Positions 11,991 to 22,586 of a stretch of DNA of 64,000 nt are shown here, piece by piece. The stretch's first letter is position 1; the number at the start of each line of letters is the position of its first letter. The stretch spans positions 102,705,226-102,769,225 of the forward strand of contig NC_034409.1 in assembly GCF_002078875.1 (NCBI RefSeq), read 5' to 3'. A program made the position numbers and the translations under genes. Source of the stretch: Numida meleagris. Its lineage: Eukaryota > Chordata > Aves > Galliformes > Numididae. The notes under the pieces were generated by a model. It had not been told where the DNA came from. It saw only the letters and a program-made list of their open reading frames with translations, and did no database searches.

Positions 11991-13335
11991 AAATATTAGA
12001 AATGCAGACACTTGTCCAGAAAAACCACCCAAACCCCAAAATGATATTTTGAAGCATAAAGAAATACTGAGGAGACAATGAGCAATAATAACGTAACTTT
12101 TTTAACATAAGATATTAGTGCCAAGTCAGTGTTTCTCCCACAGTCTGGCTGAAGTCAGCATTTAACCACTGGCTTCCAAAAGTCTACTGATGGTAAATGG
12201 AGCTGACCTGCTCTTAACTTGACCAGAACGGAATTTACACATCGTTCGTGTGCAGCATACTTGTGAGTTTACCTGCTTCTTCATTTACCACTGCGCTGCT
12301 GAACAGAGCTGCAATTTCTTCATTCCTTTGCTCAAGGACTTCAGATCTCTTCAGAAAGACAAGTGAGAGTAATTAATATGGCTCACATGTCCAGGTGAGG
12401 TGTAAGGAGAACTCAAGCACCCCTGGCGACAGTCCCATGCTTCGAGGAGAAGTGCTTGGCAGGCTGCCACCAGCAGCTGCTCTGGGAGAGGCACCGCAAG
12501 GCAAGGCAACCTTCAGGGTCACAAATGTGCCCTTTGCAGGACCACGTTTTGTTGCTGAATGGTGTTTTCCAGCCCTGTCCCTGCCACGTCCTCCCCTGGC
12601 ATGGCAGCAGAGCGTGGGAGCTCAGCTGCAGCACTAGGTCCCGTGAAGGAGGCATCTCCTGGCCCTGGGGTCAGGCACAGGGGCCTGTGAGGGGCTGCAG
12701 AATTCCCACCGATAACACGCGTTACTACAATATTTTCAAGTAATGCAGACGGCCAAGGACAATACCGCCAGGGTAATTCTGAATTTCAGTGTTTTTGTGA
12801 TTTAAATCAAGTTTTAATTATTTTTAGTAGCTTGTTATTACAGCTTTTGCAACCTGAAGACAGACTGCTGCCTTTAATTCATTAGTAATTTCAGCAGTTA
12901 ATCAGAAAAATGTCATTACCTAGAAGGACTGCAGCTCAAAATAAAGCACACTCGAGTTAAATTTAAATTAAAGCATGGACAGAAATGAATGCAGCCTTTG
13001 ATCCCCCTTCCATCCAGACTGCAACCTGATGGGCACAGCTGGACAGGAGAGAAACCGTGAGGAGAGAGCGGTCTCGCCTCTTTCAAAGGGCACTGACAAC
13101 TCATTAAGCCCCCAAGCTGAGCAAATTAAAAAAAGTAGTCACCATGTTGCTTCAAAGCACTCCGAACACTTTCTGCAATGGCCACTTCTTGCCAGTTTTA
13201 TTTGTAAAATAGGCTGATTTTCAGGTTTTTGACTGAAAAACTTGTGCCATTAACATCTGTTTAGTCTTCTTGGTGGCCAAACCCACCTTTCTGTTAGCTG
13301 AGTGGGAGCTATGAGCCCAAACAAAGGCACATGCC

Positions 13336-13357
13336 TCTATCTATCTGTCTGTCTGTG
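13336..13357 (+). repeat. (TCTA/TCTG)n microsatellite
   Basis: About five tetranucleotide units (two TCTA, three TCTG) in non-coding upstream DNA. Confidence 0.85.
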
Positions 13358-14368
13358 TATTCCTTCAGACAGGCCCAGCGCCCTGCTGGTGCCTGGTCCC
13401 ACAGAGGTGAGGATAACCCTGGGTGGCACCAGCAGGGGAGCAGGCAACAAGCTGATAGTGCATTTAGCATATTCGGTCCCTGCCCACCCTCCACATGCCC
13501 TGTGAAACACTGACAGTGCTGTGTGTCCCTTTCTGTGCGTCCTGAGGCCCAGGCAGGGTGGCTGAGGCAGCTCTGGAGCAAGGCAATGAGCAGCACCAGT
13601 CTGAGCAGTAAAAGCCTCTCTTGCTGTTCATTTAAGCCACCCACCGGTCTCCTGGTGTTCGTGCCCTCTTTACCTAGCAGCTCTTCCTGCCTGAGGACAC
13701 CCTGCTGCTGTTTCAACAGGGCTACGCTTTTCCTCTGTGCTCAGGTGCAGCCAGAGGGTGTGGAAACACACTGTTGTAGCCACAGGGAATACACACTGGA
13801 GGCTTCTGTAGAAGGAAGGATGGCGGGAGCACCAAAGAGGCATAGAGCAGGTCTGCAGCCCTCATTCTCCTTCCCCGATGCCTAAGGGCTGAGTTCTTGT
13901 TCAGATCGGGAAGGCTGGATGAAGAGAGCCTTCAAACTGTAATTCATTGCTGTTGGAAAGGTAAAATTGTGATGTTTCTCAGCTCTGTCTTAAATGAGGA
14001 AGTTTTACTGGCACTGTGATGTCAGTGAAAACTGGTGTGAAAGCAGCGCTCGGCTCATCAGCACCCGTGCCAGCCAGAATCCTATTAGCGATGCAGCAGG
14101 GCTCCTCCAGCGGAAGGGACCGGAGGGCTGCAGCTCCGCGTTAAGTGCGGCGTTGAGGCAGAAGCGTGGTGTAAAATTGCTTTGACATTTTTTAACGAGG
14201 AAGAGAAGAGCTTAAGAATAGGTGGCACAGCGTGCACCAGCAGCCCTCTAGCGGGAAAGCAGCAAAGCTTTGGTTTCGGTCACCACAGCTGCGTGTGTTC
14301 GAGAGGTTCTACTGACACGGCTCGCGCAGGCTCAAGGAGAAATAGGGGTCCTTAGTTACTTTCTCATA

Positions 14369-14463
14369 CCATGGAATCGTAGAATCGATAAGGTCGGAAA
14401 AGACCTCTAAGGTCATCCAGTCCAACCGCCAGCCCGTCCCCACCATGCCCACTAGCCACGTCA
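14369..14463 (-). repeat. CR1 LINE 3' end next to the HUNK promoter
   Basis: The inverted tail 'CATGGAATCGTAGAATCGAT' is followed by 'AAGGTCGGAAAAGACCTCTA' and 'TCATCCAGTCCAACC' and by CCGTCCCCACCATGCCCAC. It ends about 70 bases before the CpG island, with only about 550 bases between it and the first visible HUNK codon. Several CpG dinucleotides are kept where related copies show TpG or CpA. Confidence 0.92.
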
Positions 14464-14499
14464 GTAGTAGCTTAAAACCTCTGTGAGCCGCGGGTTGTT

Positions 14500-14525
14500 C
14501 CAATGAATTAGCGGCTTTATTATAG
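14500..14525 (+). promoter_or_regulatory. Weak CCAAT and TATA-like pair at the island edge
   Basis: CCAAT lies at 14500-14504 and an AT-rich TTTATTATA lies at 14516-14524, at the boundary between AT-rich DNA and the CpG island. The TATA match is poor and CpG-island promoters usually lack one, so this is only a candidate core element. The transcription start cannot be fixed from sequence alone. Confidence 0.2.
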
Positions 14526-14675
14526 CATCCCTGACCGGCGGCGAGCCCCATCCGGGCGGCTCCTTTCAGCCCGCATCGCCGTCCCGCTCGCCTGGGGCTG
14601 CGGACACCCCGCTGCAGTGCCCGGCGGGGTCAGCTTGCCTGCTGGATTCAATTACCGTGGGCTCGAGCCGAGCCC

Positions 14676-14697
14676 TCGCCCCCGCCCCCGCCCCCTC
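14676..14697 (+). promoter_or_regulatory. GC-box cluster (Sp1/KLF-type)
   Basis: Three overlapping CGCCCC-type motifs in a row form a C-rich tract, within 350 bases of the first visible HUNK codon. This is consistent with an island promoter or the GC-rich 5' UTR. Confidence 0.5.
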
Positions 14698-14860
14698 CTC
14701 CCGCTCGCAGCGCAGCACCGCGCTCCCGGCGGCAGCGTGAGGAGGAGAGGGGTGGAGAGGAGGCGGCGCCGGCTCCGACGAGGGGCGGCAGCCCGGGCCC
14801 CCAGCCGCCAGCCCCGCTCCGCCCCTCGCCGCCGGCGCTCTCCGCCGTGCAACTTTCCGC

Positions 14861-15010
14861 NNNNNNNNNNNNNNNNNNNNNNNNNNNNNNNNNNNNNNNN
14901 NNNNNNNNNNNNNNNNNNNNNNNNNNNNNNNNNNNNNNNNNNNNNNNNNNNNNNNNNNNNNNNNNNNNNNNNNNNNNNNNNNNNNNNNNNNNNNNNNNNN
15001 NNNNNNNNNN
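14861..15010. other. Assembly gap covering the HUNK start codon
   Basis: All 150 bases are N, in the most GC-rich part of the window. The coding frame is already open at 15011, so the initiator ATG and the first part of the N-terminal tail must lie in the gap or just before it. The round size suggests an estimated gap, so the reading frame cannot be carried across it. Confidence 0.97.
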
Positions 15011-15184
15011 GCCGAGGGCAGCTTCCTGGCCGCCTGGCTGAGCGCGGCGGCGGCGGCCCCGCGGGAGAGGCTCCGCGACTTCCAGCACACCAAGCGCGTC
15101 GGCAACTACCTGATCGGCAGGAAGCTAGGCGAGGGCTCCTTCGCCAAGGTCCGCGAGGGGCTGCATGTGCTCACCGGAGAGAAG
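15011..15184 (+). CDS. HUNK: HUNK exon 1 (5' part lost in gap): N-terminal tail and glycine loop
   Basis: The 58 visible codons end in TGEK at a GT donor (AAG then GTACCG; phase 0). Residues 1-30 are the N-terminal tail, with a five-Ala run (12-16) from repeated GCG codons. The block RERLRDFQHTKRVGNYLIG (18-36) leads into the kinase. The glycine-rich loop LGEGSFAKV (39-47) binds the ATP phosphates and matches the AMPK-related consensus. The region is very GC-rich and lies in the CpG island. The true exon starts before 15011. The identification is sure; the start codon is unknown. Confidence 0.93.
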
Positions 15185-15389
15185 GTACCGGGACGGGACG
15201 GACCGGCCGGGCGGGAGAGCGGCCGCTCGGTGGCGCCCCGGGCGCTGGGGGAGTCCCGGCGGCAGAGGGAGCGGTCCTGGGCTGGGGCTGGGGCTGCGCG
15301 TCCTGCGCTTTGGGGGGATACCCGCCTGCCGTGAGCTGCCTGTGCCTCTCTTTGCAAGGTTTGTCCGTGTGCGAGAGCGCTATTTTAAA

Positions 15390-15490
15390 TAGCATAGTAC
15401 ATAGTCCTACCGCTGACCAGTGACGGTGTGAGCGGTGCGTTTTTAGTGGCACAGTACATAGACCTCTACCACTGACCGGTGACGGTGTGC
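15390..15490 (+). repeat. Imperfect tandem duplication, unit about 57-59 bp
   Basis: Copy 1 (15390-15431) and copy 2 (15447-15490) share 'AGTACATAG', 'CTGACC' and 'GTGACGGTGTG' in the same order, with about 80 percent identity by eye and a two-base insertion in copy 2. They lie about 200 bases into intron 1. I do not recognise a repeat family. Confidence 0.85.
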
Positions 15491-16313
15491 AGCCCAGTTG
15501 GTGCATCCAACGTGCGGACACTTCTCGCTCATTGAAACGTCTGGAGATGCTGCGTGTCTTTGGCGAAAGAGGTGTTACGGTTCGGCGAGCAGAAGTTGTT
15601 GATACTGCTGCACATCACAAGATGCCCTCACGTGTGTTGTGTTGTTTCATCCCGGGGTTCTAACAAGGAAAGTCCACCGAGGAGCTCTGCTTCTCATTTC
15701 TTACCTGCAGTCCTGTAGTGGAGTCTTCCAGCCATCAGTCAGGCTCTGTCACAATGTGATGAAGAGCAGCGGGCGCTCGGCTGGGCAGTGAGCACGGCAC
15801 ACTGTGGCATGCCGGAGAGCCCCGCTGCGGGGCTGTCCCACTCGTGCTGGAGCTGACTGGCAGAGCTCTGCTTCACACAGGGCACCCCGCTGCTGCCGGG
15901 TGAGCTGAGTGCAGCAGAATCTCCTCCGGCTCCAGCAGCACTGCACATACACTATTGTTAGCATTGTGTCTTCATAGGGTTCCTGCCCCTCTAGGCTTGG
16001 TTTTTTTCCTTCTTGCTCCAGTAAGTTTATCACAAAGTGAAATTTTGAGTAGAGCTCTGAATTGCCTCATGACAAAAATATTGTTGTCATACAGGAATGC
16101 AAAAAAATTTTTTTGTTGTTCTTCTTTTCTGTTACCAAGCGTGTGCTTCTCCTTGGTAACAGATGCATCCAATGATCCTCCTGTTGATAAAAGGCACATG
16201 CACGTCCTTCCCACCTCCACTTTTTGGGTTGCTACATTTATCTCAGTCTGTGAAGAGGCAAAAATAAAAAGCCCCACCACACACCCCTCTGTCTCAGCTC
16301 CCAGGGCTGCTGC

Positions 16314-16336
16314 TTTTTTTTTTTTTTTTTTTTTTT
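16314..16336 (+). repeat. Poly-T tract
   Basis: A run of 23 T in intron 1. It could be a simple slippage tract or the tail of a minus-strand retrocopy; no retrocopy body was recognised. Confidence 0.9.
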
Positions 16337-16401
16337 CCCTGGTGTCTTGAATAAGACATGTTATGACAAAGTGACAAGCAGAAGCTCTGGGAGAATCTAG
16401 A

Positions 16402-16555
16402 GGAGCAGGCTGCCCAGGGAGGTGGTGGAGTCACCATCCCTGTTCAAGAGCTGTGTGGATGTGGCACTGAGGGACATGGTCAGTGGGCATGGTGGGGATG
16501 GGTGACTGGACTCCGTGATCTTAGAGATCTTTTCCAACCTTAATGATTCTGTCAT
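16402..16555 (+). repeat. CR1 LINE 3' fragment
   Basis: 'GCAGGCTGCCCAGGGAGGTG', 'TGAGGGACATGGTCAGTGGG', 'GTGATCTTAGAGATCTTTTC' and 'AACCTTAATGATTCTGTCAT' match the CR1 3' region. A short deletion in the 'CCTGGAGGTGTTC' part is visible. Confidence 0.93.
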
Positions 16556-17247
16556 CTCCTTTCCTGCTGAGCCTTGGTGTCCCTGTCTGTGGCCTGGTGT
16601 GGTGGTTTCTGAGTGCTGTCTGACCTTATTTTCCGTGGCAGGATCAAAGTAGGTTCTTGGTGTTGACTTCAGTGGGTAAAAGATCAGTCACATAGTTTCA
16701 AACTCACCAATTAAGGGTCCGTTCTCCCAGAAGATCCACCTATTTCATTTCAAGTATTTATGGATAAGCAATCTGAGTCAGTGGATGGAGATAAGGGCAC
16801 TTAATGACTTTCTTCAGGTGAGGTCCTATCTCAGTGCAGTTCCTCCCTCTGACTGGAGGGGGAATGCTTTCTGTCCCACACATTGCCCCACCTGAGGTTC
16901 TCACCCCATACAGGGAGCTGGTGGACACTCAGCTCTCTGGGGCACGTTCCTCAACCATGCTCTTGCATGGCCTTCAGCCAGAGGAGGCTGAGACGTGCCC
17001 AAACTGGATCTGCCTCACAGCTGCTGGCAGCTCTGCCTACACTGAGCCCACCACAGCTCTGGCTGTAACATGAGGAAGAGAAGGAAAACATCTGCTTCCC
17101 TCGAGTCCTTTCTCTGGGAGTGTGTTTGGGAGGAGGTTGAGGCTGGCAAGTGTGGGAATTGAATGAAGAGGGAAGGAAAGAGGCAGCGTGAGCGTCAGGA
17201 TTGGCAACACTGGGGGCAAGAGGAGGTTCTGTGGGAAGAGGACATTT

Positions 17248-17491
17248 TCATAGGATCATTTGAGTTGGAGGGGACCCTTAAAGGCCATCTGGTCCAACCC
17301 CCTGCAGTGAGCAGGTACACCCACAGCTCCATCAGGTGCTCAGAGCCCTGTCCAGCCTGACCTTGAGTGTCTCCAGGGACGGACGTCCACCACCTCTGAG
17401 CAGCCTGCTCCCGTGCCTCACCACCCTTACTGTAAAAAAAAAAAAAATTCTTCCTCATCCAGTCTAAATCTCCTCCCTTCTAGTTTGAGAA
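17248..17491 (-). repeat. CR1 LINE fragment with an internal poly-A expansion
   Basis: The inverted tail 'TTCATAGGATCATTTGAGTT' is followed by 'GGACCCTTAAAGGCCATCTG', 'GAGCAGGTACACCCACAGCT' and 'CATCAGGTGCTCAGAGCCC'. It belongs to the same subfamily as the copy at 11779 but is inverted. Fourteen A at about 17436-17449 replace the short A-run seen in other copies. Confidence 0.93.
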
Positions 17492-20400
17492 ATGTTTTTC
17501 CATGAGAAATGTTTTATTGCCATGGCAAAGTCCTTTCACAATAGCATCATGGCATGAGGGGTCATGGGTTAAACTATGTTTGTACCTCTGAAAAATCTCG
17601 GTAAGCAGTGAGTCAAGTGCTGGAGAACTGGGAACCATTTGGTACTCCAGCATCAGAGCTCAGGTGACCAGATGTTGGGCACAGACCTCCCAAGGACAGC
17701 TAACAGAGGCAGGCTGATGCTATCAGAGGTACCCAAGGCATGAGTGAGCAGCTGTGTGTGACAGCCACCCTTGCCCATCTCTCCATGCCCGCCTCCATCC
17801 TTCAACCTAGAGCATCCTCCGGGAGCAACACCACACTCATCCGGAGTTCGGGGAGAGCATTGCCCTGTAATGGCATGGCACTGGCCCTCATTCAGCGAGG
17901 TGAGGGGTGTAGATTGGCCAGGCCTAATCTTTGGGTCCGTTCATTTGCAGAGGGAAAGTCAGCCTGCAGGAGTGTGCACTTAACGTGCTTGCAAGTGGAG
18001 CATAGCGAAGCAAGACGTGGAAACAAAGCCTTCTCCTGCAGACGGCTTGCTGGATTGCTGTAGTCACTGCATTTTTCAAGGCTGATGCTTTATGAGCCTA
18101 TTATTCCAGGATTAGCGCCTGCCTGTATTTTGAGGTAAAAAATAATTGACATCTGATTTCTGTCTTGTAAAGCCATTGTCGAGCAAGGGCACTGCCTAAA
18201 GTTTCAATAAAATTGCGGTAATGGTGTGAAGTAGGGGTCTTACTGCTAATGCCTGGTAGCTGTTTTGGCACAGTCCAAGCTGTTACGGTCACCAGAACAT
18301 CTGATTTCAGCGAGGGTGCCCAAGAAGGTTTTGATTTGCAGCAGACTTTAGTGACTGTGGAGGAGTTAATGCGCATTATTGTTTCAGAAAATTGTGTATT
18401 TAGAAACGAAATCTGTGGATTAATGAGTCCCCAGCTAGGCTCAGATCCACTGCACTGACACAATGCATTGTACAGAATCAAGGCAATGCAGAGCGAATGC
18501 CAAAAATCTGCCATTACCTCACCCTGAAATCGCTAGAAGCTAAAGAGGTCTTCGAGAGAGCACAAGATGCTGTGTGCCGTGGGCCAAGCGCTAGTTGCTT
18601 TACCAGCTGCTCCAAGGGCAGCTGGATGGGCTGTGCGTGTTGAGTGCAGTGCGTGGGACTGGAACCAACAGTGCCTGAGCATGAGAGGGTGAGCTAAGGT
18701 GAGGCTTTCAACTTTCTCTACAAATGTCTGTAGCACTGGATTTGAAATCAAATCTTTTGCAGTGCTTCTCGGGGTTTATATTACCATCATGTCAGGCATG
18801 TTATTATTTTCTGGGCTTGAGAAATGTTTGGTAATGCCTGATGCAATTAAGTGTATTTCAGCTGAGCATAGGAGAATGTTGAACAGATTATTCTTTCCAT
18901 TGCTTTTGAATAAAAATATCACAGCCTATAATCTAACATTTTTGGGTAGAAGGCTGATTTGTTAGATCAGCGCAGGCAGTCTTTATTGCCAGTCCCAAGG
19001 AAACAGTTTCTCTCTGAAGAGCAAGCCAATTTAGATTTAAATTGTGGCTGTGAAACCCCGCTGGGATAGCTGCATTGTTATCCAGCTAACTTGCGGAGCC
19101 TCTGCCCAAGATACTCCCAGCTTGTTCCAAGCCTTGCGCGTGAGGCTCAGCATGGTCTGTCACTGGGCAGCAGAAAGCAGGCATTGCAAGATAATGTTTT
19201 CTCTAGTTCTAGACAGCCGAAATTACATTTCTATCGGTGCAGTGGGGGTAGTATCGCGCTCTGTTGGTAGACTGACCAGATCATGCCATCTGCTGTGGAC
19301 CTCAATGAAATGACTCCATAACCCTCAATGACTCCATGCGGCATCGTGGGATGGCCCTATAGTGAGGGGAGCTGAAGTCTTCGTAAGCAAAGTTGACCTG
19401 AGATTGCTTTTACCTTACTTTTAAGTATAATCTTTGTCTCTACAAAAAGAGAGATTGAAGCAAATTGAGTCATTTGATTTCTCATCCGCTGAAAAACGTG
19501 TTTATTGGTTTCTCTAGCACTATTGTTAAGCTCTAAAAAGGGCCATTTTTAGTTACAGTTAGTTGAGTGGTTTTCTGTAACGGTGTTACTTAGTGGGAAG
19601 CAGCTGCTAAAAATACAATTTACCAGCTTTTATGAAGGTAAAGCAATTAATATTGAAAGTGGCCTTTTCACAAAGGTTTGCTTTCCGAATGTATTTCCGT
19701 ATTAAAGATGCTTAAAAAAAAATAATGAAAAAGCTGTATTAGAGACTCTTGGAAGTGCTGTGTGGGCAGCGCAAGCACCCTGCAGAGTGCTAGCAATCCC
19801 CATTGTGCCCCAGGGAGGGAACAGGGGAGGTGTTCTCAGAGTGCACCTGGGCGGCGGTCTCACAGGCTCTGTCCCCTGCTGGTGGCACATTGGTGGCATG
19901 TAATTTTGTGGAATGCATTTAGAGCATCACTGGTGCGTTTCTGCTTGAACATCATGCATTCATCAGTGGGTGCAAGACTTGGAGGAGCTGCACCTTTGTG
20001 ATGGGAGCTCCAGATGCCTCCAAGAGAGGCAAGATGGGATGCAGTGGTGGTTGGGCAAGTTGTGTGACTGCCCTGCGTCAGCCAACGTGGTTATCTCCTG
20101 AAATCCTTCCTGTGACTGAGAAAGCTGTTAGACAGTTTGTACCCTGGTCTCAACATCCCGTTTCTAATGTCCTGCTCATGTCAGGAGTGGCTGTGGAGCT
20201 GCTTCTGGATCTGCCACCAGAAGCAAAGGCTGGAGTGATGCATTTTGCACAGTTTCTGTCTTCCAGCAGCCTTCCCTGGGAAAGTCACCAACCATTCAGG
20301 AAAATACAGGCAGGTGGACATAGAGAAGCATGGACAAAGCAGTGCTGGTGGATAACAACAGATGTTACAATGCCATACGTATTTTCCCAAGCTGTTGTGT

Positions 20401-22500
20401 CAGTTTTGCCTTGAGTAAATTCACTGTTTTCTTCTTGTGCTCCACCATAGACTTGAGAGAAAGGAGGCTTGACTTGGTGGTCAGTGGCCTTTGGGCATGT
20501 TGGCAGATGAGATTTTGCCTCCTTACTGCCCTCAATAACTGTGCCACCCCTGTGACGTTGCTCTTCTCTGTTTGGGAAACAAAAACGTGGTGGGGGATTC
20601 CCACTGGGGGCTTCTGCGTTGGGATTCACCGTTGTCAGCCTTCTCTGTATCCCAGGAGGCAGGGCTGCCCAATAGTAATGTTGGCTTGGGAACAGAGAAT
20701 TGTGGTTTATACTCATATGTAGTCCTAGGATCTTAACCTTTGATTTGTGTTTTGGGGGCTGCGTGTGCTTGTGGGTCACTTTCAAACCATCTTACCAAGC
20801 AGATGGGCCAGGAAGTTACTTCTTAGTGAAAAAAAGCCAAGCTTCTGGTGTGGTCACTGGTCTTCCAGTTCCACAGTTTCCTTTTTTCTCCTCCAAATAC
20901 TGTAAGGTTGCAGGTTGCTCCTCCTCCAGTGATACCTGTATATCAGTTTCTTTGATGTGTTTGTGCTCTCACTGAAAGTATAGAATAAGCAGTTGTCTTC
21001 TTAACCATTTCTCTAAATATTTTTAAAATTTATCTATCTCCCAAAAAACCTTGTTTAGAAGAAGTACTTACCATGAATTTGCATGGTGGCTTTCTTCAGA
21101 GGTACTTTTCATTTTTATTAACAGCTGCCAACTGTTACACCTGGATGATGCATTATGATGCCGCTTGTAATTATAGGCACCGAAGAAATGAAACGAGGGT
21201 GTTTCTGCAGACTTAATTTTGACATTTTTTGTGCTTCTAAGTGTTTGCTTTCACAGCTTTGACGCTATTCTTTTCACAGAGGCTTGTGTGTATGCATGTA
21301 GATGCATAATTTGTATTGAAGCCACTAAACGCATGCCTTGTTAACATATGATACTTCAGAGAATGATTTGAAGGGTGCTGTCACGATTGCAATAATGTGA
21401 GTGAGGACTTGGCTGGAAGCAGGACCAGAGAGCTGTTTGCTTTGTCAGCACAAAGTTCCCCAATGCATGTTACGGAGCATTTAAGAAATTGAGAATGAGG
21501 CAGACTGCTGATATGCGCTCACCTGCTCGGTCTTGTGTAGGAGCACCTGCTAACAGTTTGCTCATCCAGAGAATAACCAGTTGCAACAGGCACTTGTTAT
21601 AAAGGTACACTTTTGCCTGTAACCCTTTTCTATATTGCCCCCTCAGAGTAAGCAGGCATAGACTTGAAAAGGCAAGAGAGTCTGATAATTATTGCGGTCT
21701 GTCTTCCAGGAAGATTGTTTTAATATTTTTCAGCTGTAGCTTGCAACTTGTTCTGCACTGAGCTGAATTGATGCACATGTGGCAGTTGCTTATCCTCTTG
21801 AGATAATCTGCTTTCAAGTTTACATTCAGCGGTTTTAAGGATGTCACTGTTAGTGCATGTCAGCAGTGTGCTGCTTTTCGTATAGACCGTTACAATTTTA
21901 GTGACATAGGCAGGATTGAGGGAAGCCGAGTGTTTAGGCTGAATTGACACCAGGTGCTGCTCTATGAGGCACTCACATCTGGAACCTTGTATCTGTTCTT
22001 GCAAGTTTTGTATTTTTAACATATTTAATGATGTGTAAAGCTGTGAGCCTGTTTTTGCAGGCATGTGTTACCTATAAGTGTCTTGGCAATTAAAACACGT
22101 CTTTCTACATCTTGCAGTTAGCCACATCTCTTTTTACAGTAGGAGCTGGAAAATGGTACCATAGCTTCATGCCTTTCGGTGGATGTAACACATTGGGCAT
22201 CTCTGCCCCTTTGCCCTTGCGAGTTGTTTGTTAGCCTGCACTCAGGAAAATGGAAGTTATTAAGGAGCAGCACTTACCCTTCACAAGGATATAACCTCAC
22301 AAGTAAAGCAGTTATAAGATGACACAATGACCCTTCTGGTGACTAAATTGAAAAAGTAGTCTAGAAACCAAGCTGTTGTGTTCTATAAACAACCATATAA
22401 AAATGAGCTGAAAGTCTGCCTGCTGATTACGCTACTCTTCAAGGTCTTGAAGAAGGATCTTAACCCATCCATAACAGCCCACTAAAGGGAGTCCAGCCTG

Positions 22501-22586
22501 CTGTAGGGAGCCTACTTTGGCAGGGGGTTGGACTTGATGATCTCTAGAAGTCACTTCAAACCCCTACAGTTCTGTGATTCTGTGAT
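22501..22586 (+). repeat. CR1 LINE 3' end, third subfamily
   Basis: 'TTTGGCAGGGGGTTGGACTT', 'GATGATCTCTAGAAGTCACT' and 'AGTTCTGTGATTCTGTGAT' are the CR1 terminal region of the 'GGGGGTTGGA' type, on the + strand. Confidence 0.9.

Larger units (their letters stand above)
346..14368. other. Upstream gene-free region with scattered repeats
   Basis: I find no exon with convincing protein similarity and splice sites here. Open frames are short (mostly under 100 codons), occur on both strands and often overlap CR1 copies. The recognisable content is repeats, listed separately, with ordinary AT-rich unique DNA between them at 1173-2121, 2743-4280, 7031-11778 and 11991-14368. The part from about 12.4 to 13.9 kb is richer in G+C and has longer chance frames on both strands (13309-13716 minus, 13523-13885 plus), none of which I recognise. 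In mammals, from memory, HUNK is preceded by SCAF4, SOD1 and TIAM1, so this would be the SCAF4-HUNK spacer. Confidence 0.65.
14530..15330 (+). promoter_or_regulatory. CpG island containing HUNK exon 1
   Basis: Base composition changes abruptly near 14530 to very high G+C with dense CpG, and returns to normal soon after 15330. Inside are repeated CGCCCC/CCGCCC motifs (14676-14697), which are Sp1/KLF-type GC boxes. The island spans the 150-base gap, exon 1 and the start of intron 1. This is the expected promoter setting for HUNK; the exact start site is unknown. Confidence 0.85.

Noticed and set aside
13309..13716. A 135-codon minus-strand frame
   Set aside because: No recognised domain, single-exon, overlaps another frame on the opposite strand and lies in GC-rich DNA.
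14566..15105. Long minus-strand frames opposite exon 1
   Set aside because: They are antisense shadows of a GC-rich island, cross the gap and are rich in Arg, Ala and Gly with no domain.
14617..15423. A long + strand frame crossing the gap
   Set aside because: It depends on translating N and is not in the frame of the HUNK kinase sequence. It reads through the exon 1 donor. High GC makes long chance frames common here.
20285..20785. A 166-codon minus-strand frame in intron 1
   Set aside because: Low-complexity composition and no family motif. It overlaps a + strand frame at 20330-20722.
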